DNA from: Deltaproteobacteria bacterium
GTDB taxonomy: Bacteria; Myxococcota_A; UBA796; SXON01
Reading direction: 5' to 3'
DNA length: 64,000 nt
Assembly: GCA_947445035.1 (NCBI GenBank)
Contig: CANFCK010000004.1
Location: forward strand, 1 to 64,000
The translations under genes were made by a program, and so were the position numbers. How positions within the stretch are numbered: the first letter of the stretch is position 1; each line of letters opens with the position of its first letter. The notes beneath the pieces are model-generated. The model was given only the letters and a program-made list of their open reading frames with translations, was not told where the DNA came from and did not search any database. This document shows positions 53,331 to 61,748 of this stretch, one piece after another.

Positions 53331-54563
53331 ATGCTTCTCGCCCTCGTCACGTCCGCCTTCGCCTGTCCCACCATTGCGACCGGCACCCCGTTGCCGCTGA
53401 GCTTCGACTCGGCGGCCGTGGCGATCGTCCGTGAGGGGCGGCGCACGACCTTCTCGGTCTCGATCAACCCCGTGGGTGACCCGCAAGAGTTCGCGCTGGT
53501 GCTGCCGGTTCCCCAGGTCCTGGCCGAGCATGAGGTGCAGACGCTGGACGCCGAGATCTTCGCGCGCCTCGACGGGTACAGCGCCCCGCGTCACGTCGCG
53601 GATGCCGGTTGCAGCCAGTACTCGTACGGCGGCGCCAGCGACAGCGACAGTGCCGGCGGCGAGGAGGGGGGGGGCGACGACGGTTCGGTCGAGGTGGAGG
53701 CCGAGTACCTGGTGGGCGACTACATGGTCGTCATCCTGTCCGCTGAGGAGTCCATCGGCCTTGAAACCTGGCTTTCGGTCAACGGATACCACCTTCCGGA
53801 TGGCGCCGACGAGCGCCTTGGCGAGTACATCGAGGGTGGCAGCTACTTCCTGGCCGCCAAGGTCGCGCCGGGCGCGGACATTGCTGACGGTTCGCCACTG
53901 GCACCGCTGCAAGTCTCCTATGAAAGCGACATCTTCTCGATCCCGATGCGCCTCGCCACCCTGAACTCCCCTGGCGAGCAGGACATGGTGATCTACGCGA
54001 TCACCGACGTCAGCGCGTCCGACGGCGGCAAGGTCGGCATCGCCAACTACCCTGAGTTCACGGTCCCCGACAAGTGCATGTGGGTCGACGAAAACGACGA
54101 CTTCGGTGCCTTCTACGATGATCTGTTTACCGGGGAGTGGCTCTCGACCAACGACGCGGGCTGGGCGATGGAGTACGCGGGCGTTCCCGGGGACTGCTCG
54201 CCGTGCTCAGGAGTGTACGTCGACGAAGCCGACATCGCCGCTTTGGGCTTCAAAGGAGACTATTACAGCCAGCACCTGACCCGGCTGCATATGCGCTACA
54301 CCCCGGAGCAGGCCACGGAAGACCTCGCCCTGTACGGTTCGGGCATGTACGAGCCCAAGGTCACCTCCTTCGCGGACCGTAATCAGGCCAACTTCGAGTG
54401 CATCGACCGTACCTGCGCGGACGATGACGACGGTGCGCCTGATGTGGTCGCGCCCCCGCCGCCGAACGACTTCTGGGCCTGTGACAGCGGCGCTGGCGGG
54501 GTTGCAGGGCTCGGGGCCGTCGTGGGTGCGCTGGCGATTTTGCGACGGCGTCGGGGGTACTAG
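53331..54563 (+). CDS. DUF2330 protein with C-terminal GG-TM-Arg anchor
   Basis: 410 residues from ATG 53331, with GGAG six bases upstream. An N-terminal signal (LLALVTSAFACPTIA) precedes the DUF2330 domain (LVLPVPQVLAEHEVQTLD, VILSAEESIGLETWLSVNGY, FFLAAKV-type strand, PMRLATLNSPGEQDMVIYAI). A Gly/Asp-rich loop interrupts it near residue 110. The end is a tripartite sorting-type signal: CDSGAGG, a hydrophobic run and RRRRGY. This resembles MYXO-CTERM-like tails that direct proteins to the outer surface of myxobacteria. Its 3' end overlaps cobT by four bases. Confidence 0.87.
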   Translation: MLLALVTSAFACPTIATGTPLPLSFDSAAVAIVREGRRTTFSVSINPVGDPQEFALVLPVPQVLAEHEVQTLDAEIFARLDGYSAPRHVADAGCSQYSYGGASDSDSAGGEEGGGDDGSVEVEAEYLVGDYMVVILSAEESIGLETWLSVNGYHLPDGADERLGEYIEGGSYFLAAKVAPGADIADGSPLAPLQVSYESDIFSIPMRLATLNSPGEQDMVIYAITDVSASDGGKVGIANYPEFTVPDKCMWVDENDDFGAFYDDLFTGEWLSTNDAGWAMEYAGVPGDCSPCSGVYVDEADIAALGFKGDYYSQHLTRLHMRYTPEQATEDLALYGSGMYEPKVTSFADRNQANFECIDRTCADDDDGAPDVVAPPPPNDFWACDSGAGGVAGLGAVVGALAILRRRRGY

Positions 54564-55579
54564 CCCGGGTCCAACAACCCACACGCCAGCCGCACCGAAT
54601 CCAGCCCCAGCACGGCTCCACAGCCGCCGCCGAGGTGCAGATCGACATCGTGGATGGCGTCTTTGCCGAGCATGCGGCACAGTCCCCAGTGGGCTTTCTC
54701 GGTGCTTTTGTGGCCGATCTGGAACCACGCTGAGACGCCCGGGTGCAGCACGTTGGCCAGCATCCCGCCGGCGCTGGCGACCAAACCGTCGAGGATGACC
54801 GGGATCCCCAACGACGCGCCGCCGATGCACAACCCCGCGATGCCGGCGAGCTCCAGGCCGCCGACGCTCGCCAGGATGCCGATGCCGTCGTCGCGGTCAG
54901 GCCGATGGCGTGCGATCGCCCGGTCAATCGCCGCAATCTTGCGGGCCAGCCCCTCGTCGTCCACGCCCGAACCGCGCCCTGCCACGAGCTTGCCTGGCAT
55001 CCCCGCCACGGCGGCCAGGCACGCTGCGGCGGCGGTAGTGCCGCCCACCCCGATGTCGCCCGCGCCGAGCACGGACACGCCCTCCGTCGCGGCCTCCCGC
55101 GCCAAGTTGATACCGACCTGCACCGCAGCCTCGGCCTGGGCGCGGCTCATCGCTGGCGCTTCGGTGATGTCGCCGGTACCGGCAACAACGCGATGGGACG
55201 TGAGCGTCGCGTGGGCGGAAGGCTCGGACAGAAGCCGGGACCGGCAGCCGATGTCGATGATCAAGGGCATCACCCCGACGTGTCGGGCGAAGGCGTTGAC
55301 TGGCGCGCGGCCGGTCATCACGTGCGCGACCAGGGTGTGAGTGCCGTCGGCCGGCAGGGCGGAGACGCCGATCGAGGCGACGCCATGGTCGCCGACGAAG
55401 ACACAGAGGCGAGCCGGCGTGGGCGCGCGGGGCGGGAAGCTGTCGGTCGCGCCGCACCACCAGGCCGCAAGGGTTTCGAGACGCCCGAGCGCGCCCGTCG
55501 GCACACCCATCCGGGAGAGTTGAGCGCGCGCGGTCGCGTCAGCGTCGGCGCCCCAAGGCCGTAGAGGAGGAAGGATCAT
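54560..55579 (-). CDS. cobT: CobT-like phosphoribosyltransferase, active-site Glu absent
   Basis: 339 residues from ATG 55579. This family attaches phosphoribose from NaMN to dimethylbenzimidazole in cobalamin loop assembly. Family stretches include RLETLAAWWCG near residue 34, VFVGDHGVASIGVSALP near 60, LGAGDIGVGGTTAAAA near 168 and PVILDGLVASAGGMLA near 250. The C-terminal motif normally read LGEGTGA reads LGGGCGA, so the Glu regarded as the catalytic base is Gly. The protein may be weakened, use another residue, or have another substrate. No other cobalamin genes lie in the window. Confidence 0.88.
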   Translation of the reverse strand: MILPPLRPWGADADATARAQLSRMGVPTGALGRLETLAAWWCGATDSFPPRAPTPARLCVFVGDHGVASIGVSALPADGTHTLVAHVMTGRAPVNAFARHVGVMPLIIDIGCRSRLLSEPSAHATLTSHRVVAGTGDITEAPAMSRAQAEAAVQVGINLAREAATEGVSVLGAGDIGVGGTTAAAACLAAVAGMPGKLVAGRGSGVDDEGLARKIAAIDRAIARHRPDRDDGIGILASVGGLELAGIAGLCIGGASLGIPVILDGLVASAGGMLANVLHPGVSAWFQIGHKSTEKAHWGLCRMLGKDAIHDVDLHLGGGCGAVLGLDSVRLACGLLDPG

Positions 55580-55601
55580 CCCGACCGGCGTATGCTGCGG
55601 C

Positions 55602-57095
55602 GTGTTGCAGCGCCGCGCCGGCTGGGTCCCTGGGTTGGTGGTGTCGCTGCTGTGGGCGATCCTGCCCGCGTTGCCGGCCTTGTGGAGTGGCTCCATTCCG
55701 GGCCACGGCTTCACCGACCTGGTCCCCTCGGTCTGGGGCCTGGACGTCTTCTGTGAGGCGCTACCCGGCTTCGCGGGGCACACCGAGCGGTTCGGAGCAC
55801 CCGACGGCATCGGGTTCTACTACAGCTCGCCGATTCATGGCCTGGTCGGTTGGCCGGTCTGGGCGGTGGCCGGCCCGGCCGCGGCGTACACTGCGACCCT
55901 GCTGCTGGCCCGCGCCGCGACGGTTTTCTGCATGATTGGGTGGCTCCGGGCGCTCGGTCGGAGCGAGGTCGCCGCGATCGCCGGCGGCCTGCTTTTCGGC
56001 GCCTCGCCATTCTTCCATGGGTACGCCGTCGAGGGGATCGTAGAGGGCACCGACGGGTGGACGTTGGCGCTGTGGGCGTGGATGGTCTCTACGCACCGCC
56101 GGGTGCCCGCCATCCTCGCCTTCGCGCTTTGCGTGCTTTCGAGCTGGTATCTGGGGATGGTCGTCTGTTTATTGGCGTTGGCTTGGGGTTTTCGCGAACG
56201 TCGGGCATGGTTGAGCGCTGTGGGCCTGTTGGCGGCAGCGCCCGCCTTGGCGGCCTTCTTCACCGCTTTCGGGGGGAACGCGCCGTTGGACGAGGCGGTT
56301 CGCATTGCGATGGGCGCTCCCCTGCGCATTCCGACCCCAGGGCTGACCCCCGGATTGCAGCCCTTTGCCCTGAACACCTACGTCGGGTTCAGCACCGTTG
56401 CGCTGGCGGCGTTGGGGGCTCGTCGCTCGCCGTGGCTGGCGGCCGGCGCAATGGCGTGTTTCGTGCTTTCGACCGGGCGCGGTCCTTGGTGGGAGCTTCC
56501 GGTCCTGGAGTTGGTGAGGTTCCCGTATCGTTGGCACGCGGGCACGCTCCTCTGCCTGGCGGCGCTGGTGTCGCAGGTCGAAGTGAGGTGGCGGTGGCTG
56601 CTTTTTCTACCCTTCTGTGAAGGGCTCCTGCTGTCGCCCGTCGAGCCGATCTTGCCCTCGACCAAGATTGAGGCGCCGGGTCTCTATCAGCGGGTCCGTT
56701 CGACGAGGCTCTTGGAGCTTCCGGGGCCGCTCGCGATGCCGCCGGGGGTGCCGAATCCATCGCGGTCGCGCGCCAGCTACCTGCTGGGCGCGCAGTTGAG
56801 CCATCGAGCGGACTCGCCGTGGACGTTGGATTTCAATGGGATCAGTCGCGCGCAGGATGCCCCTTGGCTGGAGTCGTTCCGGAGTTGGGATCCGCTGCTG
56901 GACGTGGAGCCGCTGCCGCTGCGGGTGGCGGAAGCAAGCGCCGCCGGGGTCACCCAGGCGATGGTGCATCGCGACCAGTACCGGGACCGCGGCCAGGCCC
57001 TGGAGGCTGAGCTGCTTGCCCATGGGGCAACCCTGGTCGAATCAGCGGGTGGACTTGTCCTGTACCGGTTCCCCGAGCCGCTGGGGGAACGGTAA
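55602..57095 (+). CDS. GT-C-like polytopic membrane protein
   Basis: 497 residues from GTG 55602 with about ten membrane helices in the first 350 residues and a soluble C-terminal part. An early periplasmic loop contains GFTDLVPSVWGLDVF and SSPIHGLVGWPVWA, and the pattern of WxxxL helices resembles GT-C glycosyltransferases or YfhO-like proteins that use lipid-linked sugars. I cannot assign a donor. It is divergent from cobT across 22 bases, and its 3' end lies over the C-terminal frame of the convergent protease gene. Confidence 0.78.
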   Translation: MLQRRAGWVPGLVVSLLWAILPALPALWSGSIPGHGFTDLVPSVWGLDVFCEALPGFAGHTERFGAPDGIGFYYSSPIHGLVGWPVWAVAGPAAAYTATLLLARAATVFCMIGWLRALGRSEVAAIAGGLLFGASPFFHGYAVEGIVEGTDGWTLALWAWMVSTHRRVPAILAFALCVLSSWYLGMVVCLLALAWGFRERRAWLSAVGLLAAAPALAAFFTAFGGNAPLDEAVRIAMGAPLRIPTPGLTPGLQPFALNTYVGFSTVALAALGARRSPWLAAGAMACFVLSTGRGPWWELPVLELVRFPYRWHAGTLLCLAALVSQVEVRWRWLLFLPFCEGLLLSPVEPILPSTKIEAPGLYQRVRSTRLLELPGPLAMPPGVPNPSRSRASYLLGAQLSHRADSPWTLDFNGISRAQDAPWLESFRSWDPLLDVEPLPLRVAEASAAGVTQAMVHRDQYRDRGQALEAELLAHGATLVESAGGLVLYRFPEPLGER

Positions 57096-57960
57096 CGACT
57101 GAACGATCGCAGCCGCCGCCACCCGCTCCCCGAATCCGCCCCCGGCCCCAGAAAAACCATAGCGGCCCGAACAAAAAACCCGCGCCGCTCCCGTCGCAGC
57201 ACGCGCCGGGCTCTTCATCGCCGGTATCCTCCTGCCCCTTCGGCTCCGCCGTGACCACCGTGATCCCCGGATCAAAGGCGGTGATCCACGCAAGATCGCG
57301 CTCTACAAGCGCCGCGCCGGCGCCGCCGCCATCGCAACCGCTGACATAGCTGATGACCCCTACCACCGCGCTGCTGCCGTCGTTTCGGAGCCGGGACACC
57401 GGCCCCCCCGAGTCGCCGAAACAAGCGTTACCCGACGCGTCCCACGTGTAGACCAGCGCGCCGTCCACGTCGAGGATTGGGACGTCGACTCCGCGGCGGG
57501 TCGGATCCTCGTTGGTGTCGAGATCGTCCACCGCGCCGTACCCGGCGAGGTGCACGGTGGCGTCGATCCAGACGTCGTCGAGCGCGGTCGCGTCGAGCGC
57601 GGCGAAGGCCCCCGCTTCGGCAGGGACCTCGATCATCGCCAGGTCGTGAGCGCTCGTCGCCCAGTCGAACTCCGGGTGCGCCGTCGTCGCCAGCGCAAGC
57701 ACGGTGGTCGCCGTCGTGGCGCTGTCCAGGTCGTCGGCACCGACGACGTGCACCTTCGCCACCGGAACGCCGTCCGGGTCGAGCACGCAGTGGGCGGCGG
57801 AGAGCACCCATCGTGCCGAGACCCGCACACCGCTACAGGTGCCCTCGGTCTCGCCGGCCTCCCCGCTCAATAGCAGCAAGACGACCTCGTCCCGCTCGGG
57901 CTCTGGCTCCCCACCGAAGATGGGTGGCGGCGCGGCGGCGAACGCGAGGCTCCAGATCAT
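56950..57960 (-). CDS. Trypsin-like serine protease
   Basis: 336 residues as an open frame from ATG 57960. A signal peptide (MIWSLAFAAAPPPIFGG) leads directly to the chymotrypsin-fold protease: SAAHCVLDPDG near residue 47, the Asp in SAHDLAMIEV near 98, and the nucleophile GNACFGDSGGPVSR near 180. A disulphide-rich tail (GACCDGSGAGFLFGPLWFFWG) follows. The last 50 or so residues (after about 57110) lie antisense to the membrane-protein gene and are arginine/proline-rich, so the true end is probably earlier and may be shifted. Its ATG overlaps the stop of the upstream methyltransferase. Confidence 0.82.
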   Translation of the reverse strand: MIWSLAFAAAPPPIFGGEPEPERDEVVLLLLSGEAGETEGTCSGVRVSARWVLSAAHCVLDPDGVPVAKVHVVGADDLDSATTATTVLALATTAHPEFDWATSAHDLAMIEVPAEAGAFAALDATALDDVWIDATVHLAGYGAVDDLDTNEDPTRRGVDVPILDVDGALVYTWDASGNACFGDSGGPVSRLRNDGSSAVVGVISYVSGCDGGGAGAALVERDLAWITAFDPGITVVTAEPKGQEDTGDEEPGACCDGSGAGFLFGPLWFFWGRGRIRGAGGGGCDRSVVTVPPAARGTGTGQVHPLIRPGLPHGQAAQPPGPGRGPGTGRDAPSPG

Positions 57961-59090
57961 CCTGCGCCGCCAAGCCGGCCGTACAGCGCAAACTTCAGGT
58001 ACCGACCCTCCGGATGGCCGATGCCGACGGGATGATCGAGGGGCTCCCCCGAACGATGGAGCGCTGCCCACGCGCCGCCGACGCCTTCGCGCACGGCCTC
58101 TTCCCACCGTTCCCAGTTCAGCCGGGCCGAACAGCTCGACGTCGCCAGCAGGTCTGTCGCGTAGGTGGCGACGTGCCGATGGAGGTTCCGATAGGCGTTG
58201 CGGGCGGCCTGGTCGGCCTGTTTGGCGTGGGTGAGCGACGGGGGGTCGACGATCACCAGATCAGCGGGGGTCCCGGGCCAGGCAAAGGCGTCTGCGGCGA
58301 CGAATTCGTGGGCGGCGGGATCAAGGCCATTGAGTCGGAAAATCTCCTTCGCGTCTTCGATGGCGCCGGGCGCGATGTCGACGGAGGTGACGTGTTTCGC
58401 ACCGCCGAGCGCGGCTGCAACCGAAAAGCCACCGTTGTAAGAGAACAGGTTCACCACCTTGCGTCCGGCGCTCCACCCGCGGACAAGCTTCCGGTGTTCT
58501 CGCTGGTCGAGAAAAAGCCCGGTCTTCTGCCCCTCGCGGACGCGGACCAGCAGCTTCATGCCGTGCTCGGAGACGACCATCGCCTCGGCGGGCGCGGGGC
58601 CGCGGAGGGTGTCTCCCCCTTCCCGATCATCCACCTTGCCCACGCCGTACCGCCGAAACACGGTCCGGCAGCCGGTCAGGGGCAAGAGCACATCGACGAT
58701 GGTGCCGAGGTGACGCTCCCAGGCCTTGCTGTAGAGCCGCACCACCAGCACGTCGCCGTAGCGATCGACGACCAGGCCGCCAAGCGCGTCCCCCTCGCCA
58801 TTGCAGACGCGGAAGGCGTCGGTATCGCCTCCGATGAGTCGGCGGCGCCGCCACGCCGCAGTCAACGCCGACTTGATGTGGTCCGGAACGTTCGTGGACT
58901 TCCGGCTGAGCACGCGCACCGCGATCGCGCCCTCGTCGAAGATGCCCCAGGCAACCGGCTTGCCGCGCCCGTCCACGAGCTCCACCGCGTCGCCGACGGT
59001 CGCGCGACCGATCACGCCGTCGGGGTAGACCCACGGGTGCCCGCGGGCGACGGGACCCACGGTATCGGCGGTGAGGGGGAGGCGCTTCAT
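57957..59090 (-). CDS. rlmI: RlmI-like 23S rRNA m5C methyltransferase
   Basis: 377 residues. An N-terminal PUA-type domain (HPWVYPDGVIGRATVGDAVE) is followed by the linker domain and the SAM-dependent core: GLFLDQREHRKLVR near residue 195, VVNLFSYNGGFSVAAALGGA near 215, VTSVDIAPGAI, ADLVIVDPPSLTHAK near 278 and LLATSSCSARL near 312, with a Cys in catalytic position. The end GEPLDHPVGIGHPEGRYLKF matches RlmI. Its start overlaps the stop of the glutamine amidotransferase gene and its stop overlaps the protease start. Confidence 0.9.
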   Translation of the reverse strand: MKRLPLTADTVGPVARGHPWVYPDGVIGRATVGDAVELVDGRGKPVAWGIFDEGAIAVRVLSRKSTNVPDHIKSALTAAWRRRRLIGGDTDAFRVCNGEGDALGGLVVDRYGDVLVVRLYSKAWERHLGTIVDVLLPLTGCRTVFRRYGVGKVDDREGGDTLRGPAPAEAMVVSEHGMKLLVRVREGQKTGLFLDQREHRKLVRGWSAGRKVVNLFSYNGGFSVAAALGGAKHVTSVDIAPGAIEDAKEIFRLNGLDPAAHEFVAADAFAWPGTPADLVIVDPPSLTHAKQADQAARNAYRNLHRHVATYATDLLATSSCSARLNWERWEEAVREGVGGAWAALHRSGEPLDHPVGIGHPEGRYLKFALYGRLGGAG

Positions 59091-59617
59091 CGGAGGGACG
59101 CGAGGTAGCGCGGCACGACCGCTTCGTACACCGCGGCCGTGCCGGGTCCCAAGAGCGCTTCCGGGTGAAAGATCACCCCGACCACCCGGGGGGCGTACCG
59201 GGCCGCGACGACGTCGCCTTCAGGACCCCGCGCAAGGGTCGCGCCCTGCTCCCCAAACACCCCCCAGGCGCGGCTTTCGAAGGTGCCCGCGCCCGACAGC
59301 CCCGCCAAAAGCGGGTCCTCTACCCGCAGCGCCAGCGGAAACTCACCTTCTCGCGGCGTCGTCAGGCGTCGTAGCTCGGAGCCCGCTGCGGCCGCGAGCA
59401 GCTCGAACCCAAAGCAGATGCCCAACGTGGGGAGGTCGTCCCTGATGCGGCGTTCTAGCACCGTCAAGAGTGGCCGCCGCCACGGGCCCGCTACGATCGG
59501 TGACCCGTGGCCTCCTGTCAGGAGCCAGGGCAAGCCGTCCGAGGCGGGAAGCGGCTCTCCACTGCGCACATTTACGCAGCGCGCCTTCCACCCCGCCGCC
59601 TCGACCAAGCCAACCAA
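59087..59617 (-). CDS. Class I glutamine amidotransferase-like protein
   Basis: 176 residues from TTG 59617. The catalytic triad of class I amidotransferases is visible: Cys in TLGICFGFELLAAAAG near residue 68 and His-x-Glu in IFHPEALLG near 152, with GGHGSPIV near 35. The expected N-terminal strand is encoded upstream in the same frame (LDLHLLDLNDGRPNRG) back to a CTG at 59674 and has no other start codon. The protein therefore probably begins at that CTG, about 19 residues earlier. The substrate is unknown; relatives release ammonia or hydrolyse gamma-glutamyl compounds. Confidence 0.82.
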   Translation of the reverse strand: MVGLVEAAGWKARCVNVRSGEPLPASDGLPWLLTGGHGSPIVAGPWRRPLLTVLERRIRDDLPTLGICFGFELLAAAAGSELRRLTTPREGEFPLALRVEDPLLAGLSGAGTFESRAWGVFGEQGATLARGPEGDVVAARYAPRVVGVIFHPEALLGPGTAAVYEAVVPRYLASLR

Positions 59618-59690
59618 CGCAGGAGCGCCCCGGTTGGGGCGGCCGTCGTTGAGGTCGAGCAGGTGGAGGTCCAGGTGCTATGCTCGCGGG

Positions 59691-60965
59691 ATGGTTGTGG
59701 TGTGGCTGGCTTTCGGATGCATCGAGTCCGGCGTGACGTCCACCGCGACCCGGGAGGCCGAGGGCCGCTCCCCGTACGATGCTACCACCCATGACGCCGA
59801 CCACGACGGGTTCGTGGATGCCGAGGATTGTAAGCCTGACGATGTGAATGTTCACCCCGACGGGGTCGAACGGTGCAATGGCCAGGACGACGATTGTGAC
59901 GAGAGTGTGGACGAGGGGGACTACGACGCCGACGATGACGGCTACGACGATCAGGTCGCCTGCTTCGGCATGCCTGGCGAACTGGATTGCCGCGACGACG
60001 ACGCCTCGGTCCATCCTGGCGCGCCGGAGACCTGCGACTACGTCGACGAGGACTGCAACGGGGTCATCGACGACGGCGACCTCGATGGCGACGGGGTAGT
60101 CACTTGTGACGACTGCGACGACCTCGACGCATTTATCTTTCCGGGAGCGGCCGAGGCTTGCGACGGTCTCGACAACGACTGCGACGGCACGATCGATGAC
60201 GGGTGGGACTTCGACGGCGACGGGTACAGCGAGTGCCAGGGCGACTGCGAACCGGAGGACGCTGACTTCGGCCCCGCGGCAGTGGAGCTCTGCGACGGCG
60301 TCGACAACGACTGCGACGGCGGGGTTGACGAAGACGACGACGCGGACAGCGACGGCGTGCCCACGTGCGAGGGGGACTGTGATGACACCGACGCCAGCGC
60401 CTTCCCAGGAGGGGAGGAGGTCTGTGACGGTGTAGACAACGATTGCGATGCCACGACCGATGAGTCGGTCGATGCCGACGGCGACGGCTACACCCGCTGT
60501 GCGGGCGACTGCAACGAGGCGAGCGCGTCCGCGTTTCCGGGCGGGGTCGAGTCCTGCGACGGCGTGGACAACGACTGCAACGGCTACACCGACGAAAGCT
60601 ACGCCTGCTACGGCTGTACGGTGTCGGGCTCGTACGTGCTCTGTTCGTCCAGCACCACCTGGGCACTGGCCGAGAACGCGTGCGAAGGCTTCGGCGGGGC
60701 GCTGGTCCGGCTCAGCAGCGCCGCAGAAAACGACGATGTCGCCAGCCTGACGGCGCGGCCGACCTGGATTGGCGCGAACGACATCGACACCGAGGGCGTC
60801 TGGGTGTGGCCCGACGGCTCCACCCTCGGCTTCGACAGTTGGGCGGCGGGGTATCCGACCAGCTCGGACGCGGCGGACTGCGCCATCACCAACTACGGCG
60901 GTCGGCGAGGGGACTGGGTCGACGTGGACTGCACGGGGTCGTACCCCTTTGCATGCGAGCTCTGA
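59691..60965 (+). CDS. Metal-motif lipoprotein with C-type lectin domain
   Basis: 424 residues from ATG 59691. MVVVWLAFGC is a very short lipoprotein signal with Cys at residue 10. Residues about 35-310 contain six or seven metal-binding motif units (DGDGYSECQGDCEPEDADF, CDGVDNDCDGG and similar). The last 115 residues are an intact C-type lectin domain (TTWALAENACEGFGGALVRL, TWIGANDIDTEGVWVWPDG, DCAITNYGGRRGDWVDVDC). It should be displayed on the outer surface, with calcium-dependent sugar binding inferred. It is the intact relative of the remnant at 4511-4924 and is divergent from the amidotransferase gene. Confidence 0.9.
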   Translation: MVVVWLAFGCIESGVTSTATREAEGRSPYDATTHDADHDGFVDAEDCKPDDVNVHPDGVERCNGQDDDCDESVDEGDYDADDDGYDDQVACFGMPGELDCRDDDASVHPGAPETCDYVDEDCNGVIDDGDLDGDGVVTCDDCDDLDAFIFPGAAEACDGLDNDCDGTIDDGWDFDGDGYSECQGDCEPEDADFGPAAVELCDGVDNDCDGGVDEDDDADSDGVPTCEGDCDDTDASAFPGGEEVCDGVDNDCDATTDESVDADGDGYTRCAGDCNEASASAFPGGVESCDGVDNDCNGYTDESYACYGCTVSGSYVLCSSSTTWALAENACEGFGGALVRLSSAAENDDVASLTARPTWIGANDIDTEGVWVWPDGSTLGFDSWAAGYPTSSDAADCAITNYGGRRGDWVDVDCTGSYPFACEL

Positions 60966-61048
60966 GGCGACGACGCGATGCGGTCCTGGCGCTTTCTGGT
61001 TGAGTCGGCCAGCTCCCGAGCATCGCCCACTCGCGCCGGTCGGCGGCC

Positions 61049-61732
61049 TTAGTAGTAAAAGTAGTAGTAGAGCCGCGCGCCGTTCTGATTCGTCGCATAA
61101 CGAAGGAAGTCCGCCGAGTAACGGTCGCCCTGCACCCCGGCGGCCGAGCCCGAGAAGTTGTACCCGTACAAGTACCAACCGGTGTACCCAGCGCCGTCCA
61201 GGTGGGCCCAGACGACCTCTTCGAGTTGGTATTCCGTGGCGCCGTATTCGTAGATGAAAGCCTCGGTCCAGCCGAATCCGTCGACGTAGCGGGTCGCGCG
61301 AAGGTCGTCGTAGGTGTACTCATCGAAGACGGTCGGAGTGTTGAACGCATCGCAGAAATCGCCGGTCGTGCCACCGCCGGTGACCACGGTCGAGAAGGAC
61401 CATTCGCAGTCCGGGCAGCCCGGCGGACCGTCGCCGACGCTCACGTAGGTGGCGAAGATGTCGCAGATGAAATCTTGTTCGCGCAGGCGGAACGCCGCCA
61501 AGCCTCGAGTAGCCTTCAAGCTCTGGGTCTGGGCGTCAAAGTCCACGGTGCCATGCCAGGCCAAGAACGCGGTACCGGTGTCGTTGCCGTCCGGATCGGG
61601 ATCGGGGTCGGTGGGGACGGTCACGTCGGGGCCGAAGATGTCGACGAGGTCGCCGTCGACGCAAGCCTGAAGCACGACGAGGAGGGTGAGGGGCACGGTC
61701 AAGTTCACGGTAGGCGTACGGTACACCGGCAT
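61049..61732 (-). CDS. Lipoprotein of unknown function
   Basis: 227 residues from ATG 61732; GTG 61708 is an equally good alternative that would leave a normal signal peptide (VNLTVPLTLLVVLQAC). The lipobox Cys is followed by an Asp/Pro tether (VTVPTDPDPDPDGNDTG) and a beta-rich domain with paired cysteines (FICDIFATYVSVGDGPPGCP, DCEWSFSTVVTGG). The C-terminal end is strikingly tyrosine-rich (GYTGWYLYGYNFSG and a final LYYYFYY). No family is recognised. It converges on the C-type lectin gene across 83 bases. Confidence 0.75.
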   Translation of the reverse strand: MPVYRTPTVNLTVPLTLLVVLQACVDGDLVDIFGPDVTVPTDPDPDPDGNDTGTAFLAWHGTVDFDAQTQSLKATRGLAAFRLREQDFICDIFATYVSVGDGPPGCPDCEWSFSTVVTGGGTTGDFCDAFNTPTVFDEYTYDDLRATRYVDGFGWTEAFIYEYGATEYQLEEVVWAHLDGAGYTGWYLYGYNFSGSAAGVQGDRYSADFLRYATNQNGARLYYYFYY

Positions 61733-61748
61733 GCGTCGCGCTGCACCA

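Noticed and set aside
59343..61178. A 611-codon minus-strand open frame
   Set aside because: It is antisense to the metal-motif/lectin gene. Repeated GAC/GTC codons create long open frames on the opposite strand; the composition (Val/Ala runs) is not protein-like and there is no ribosome site.
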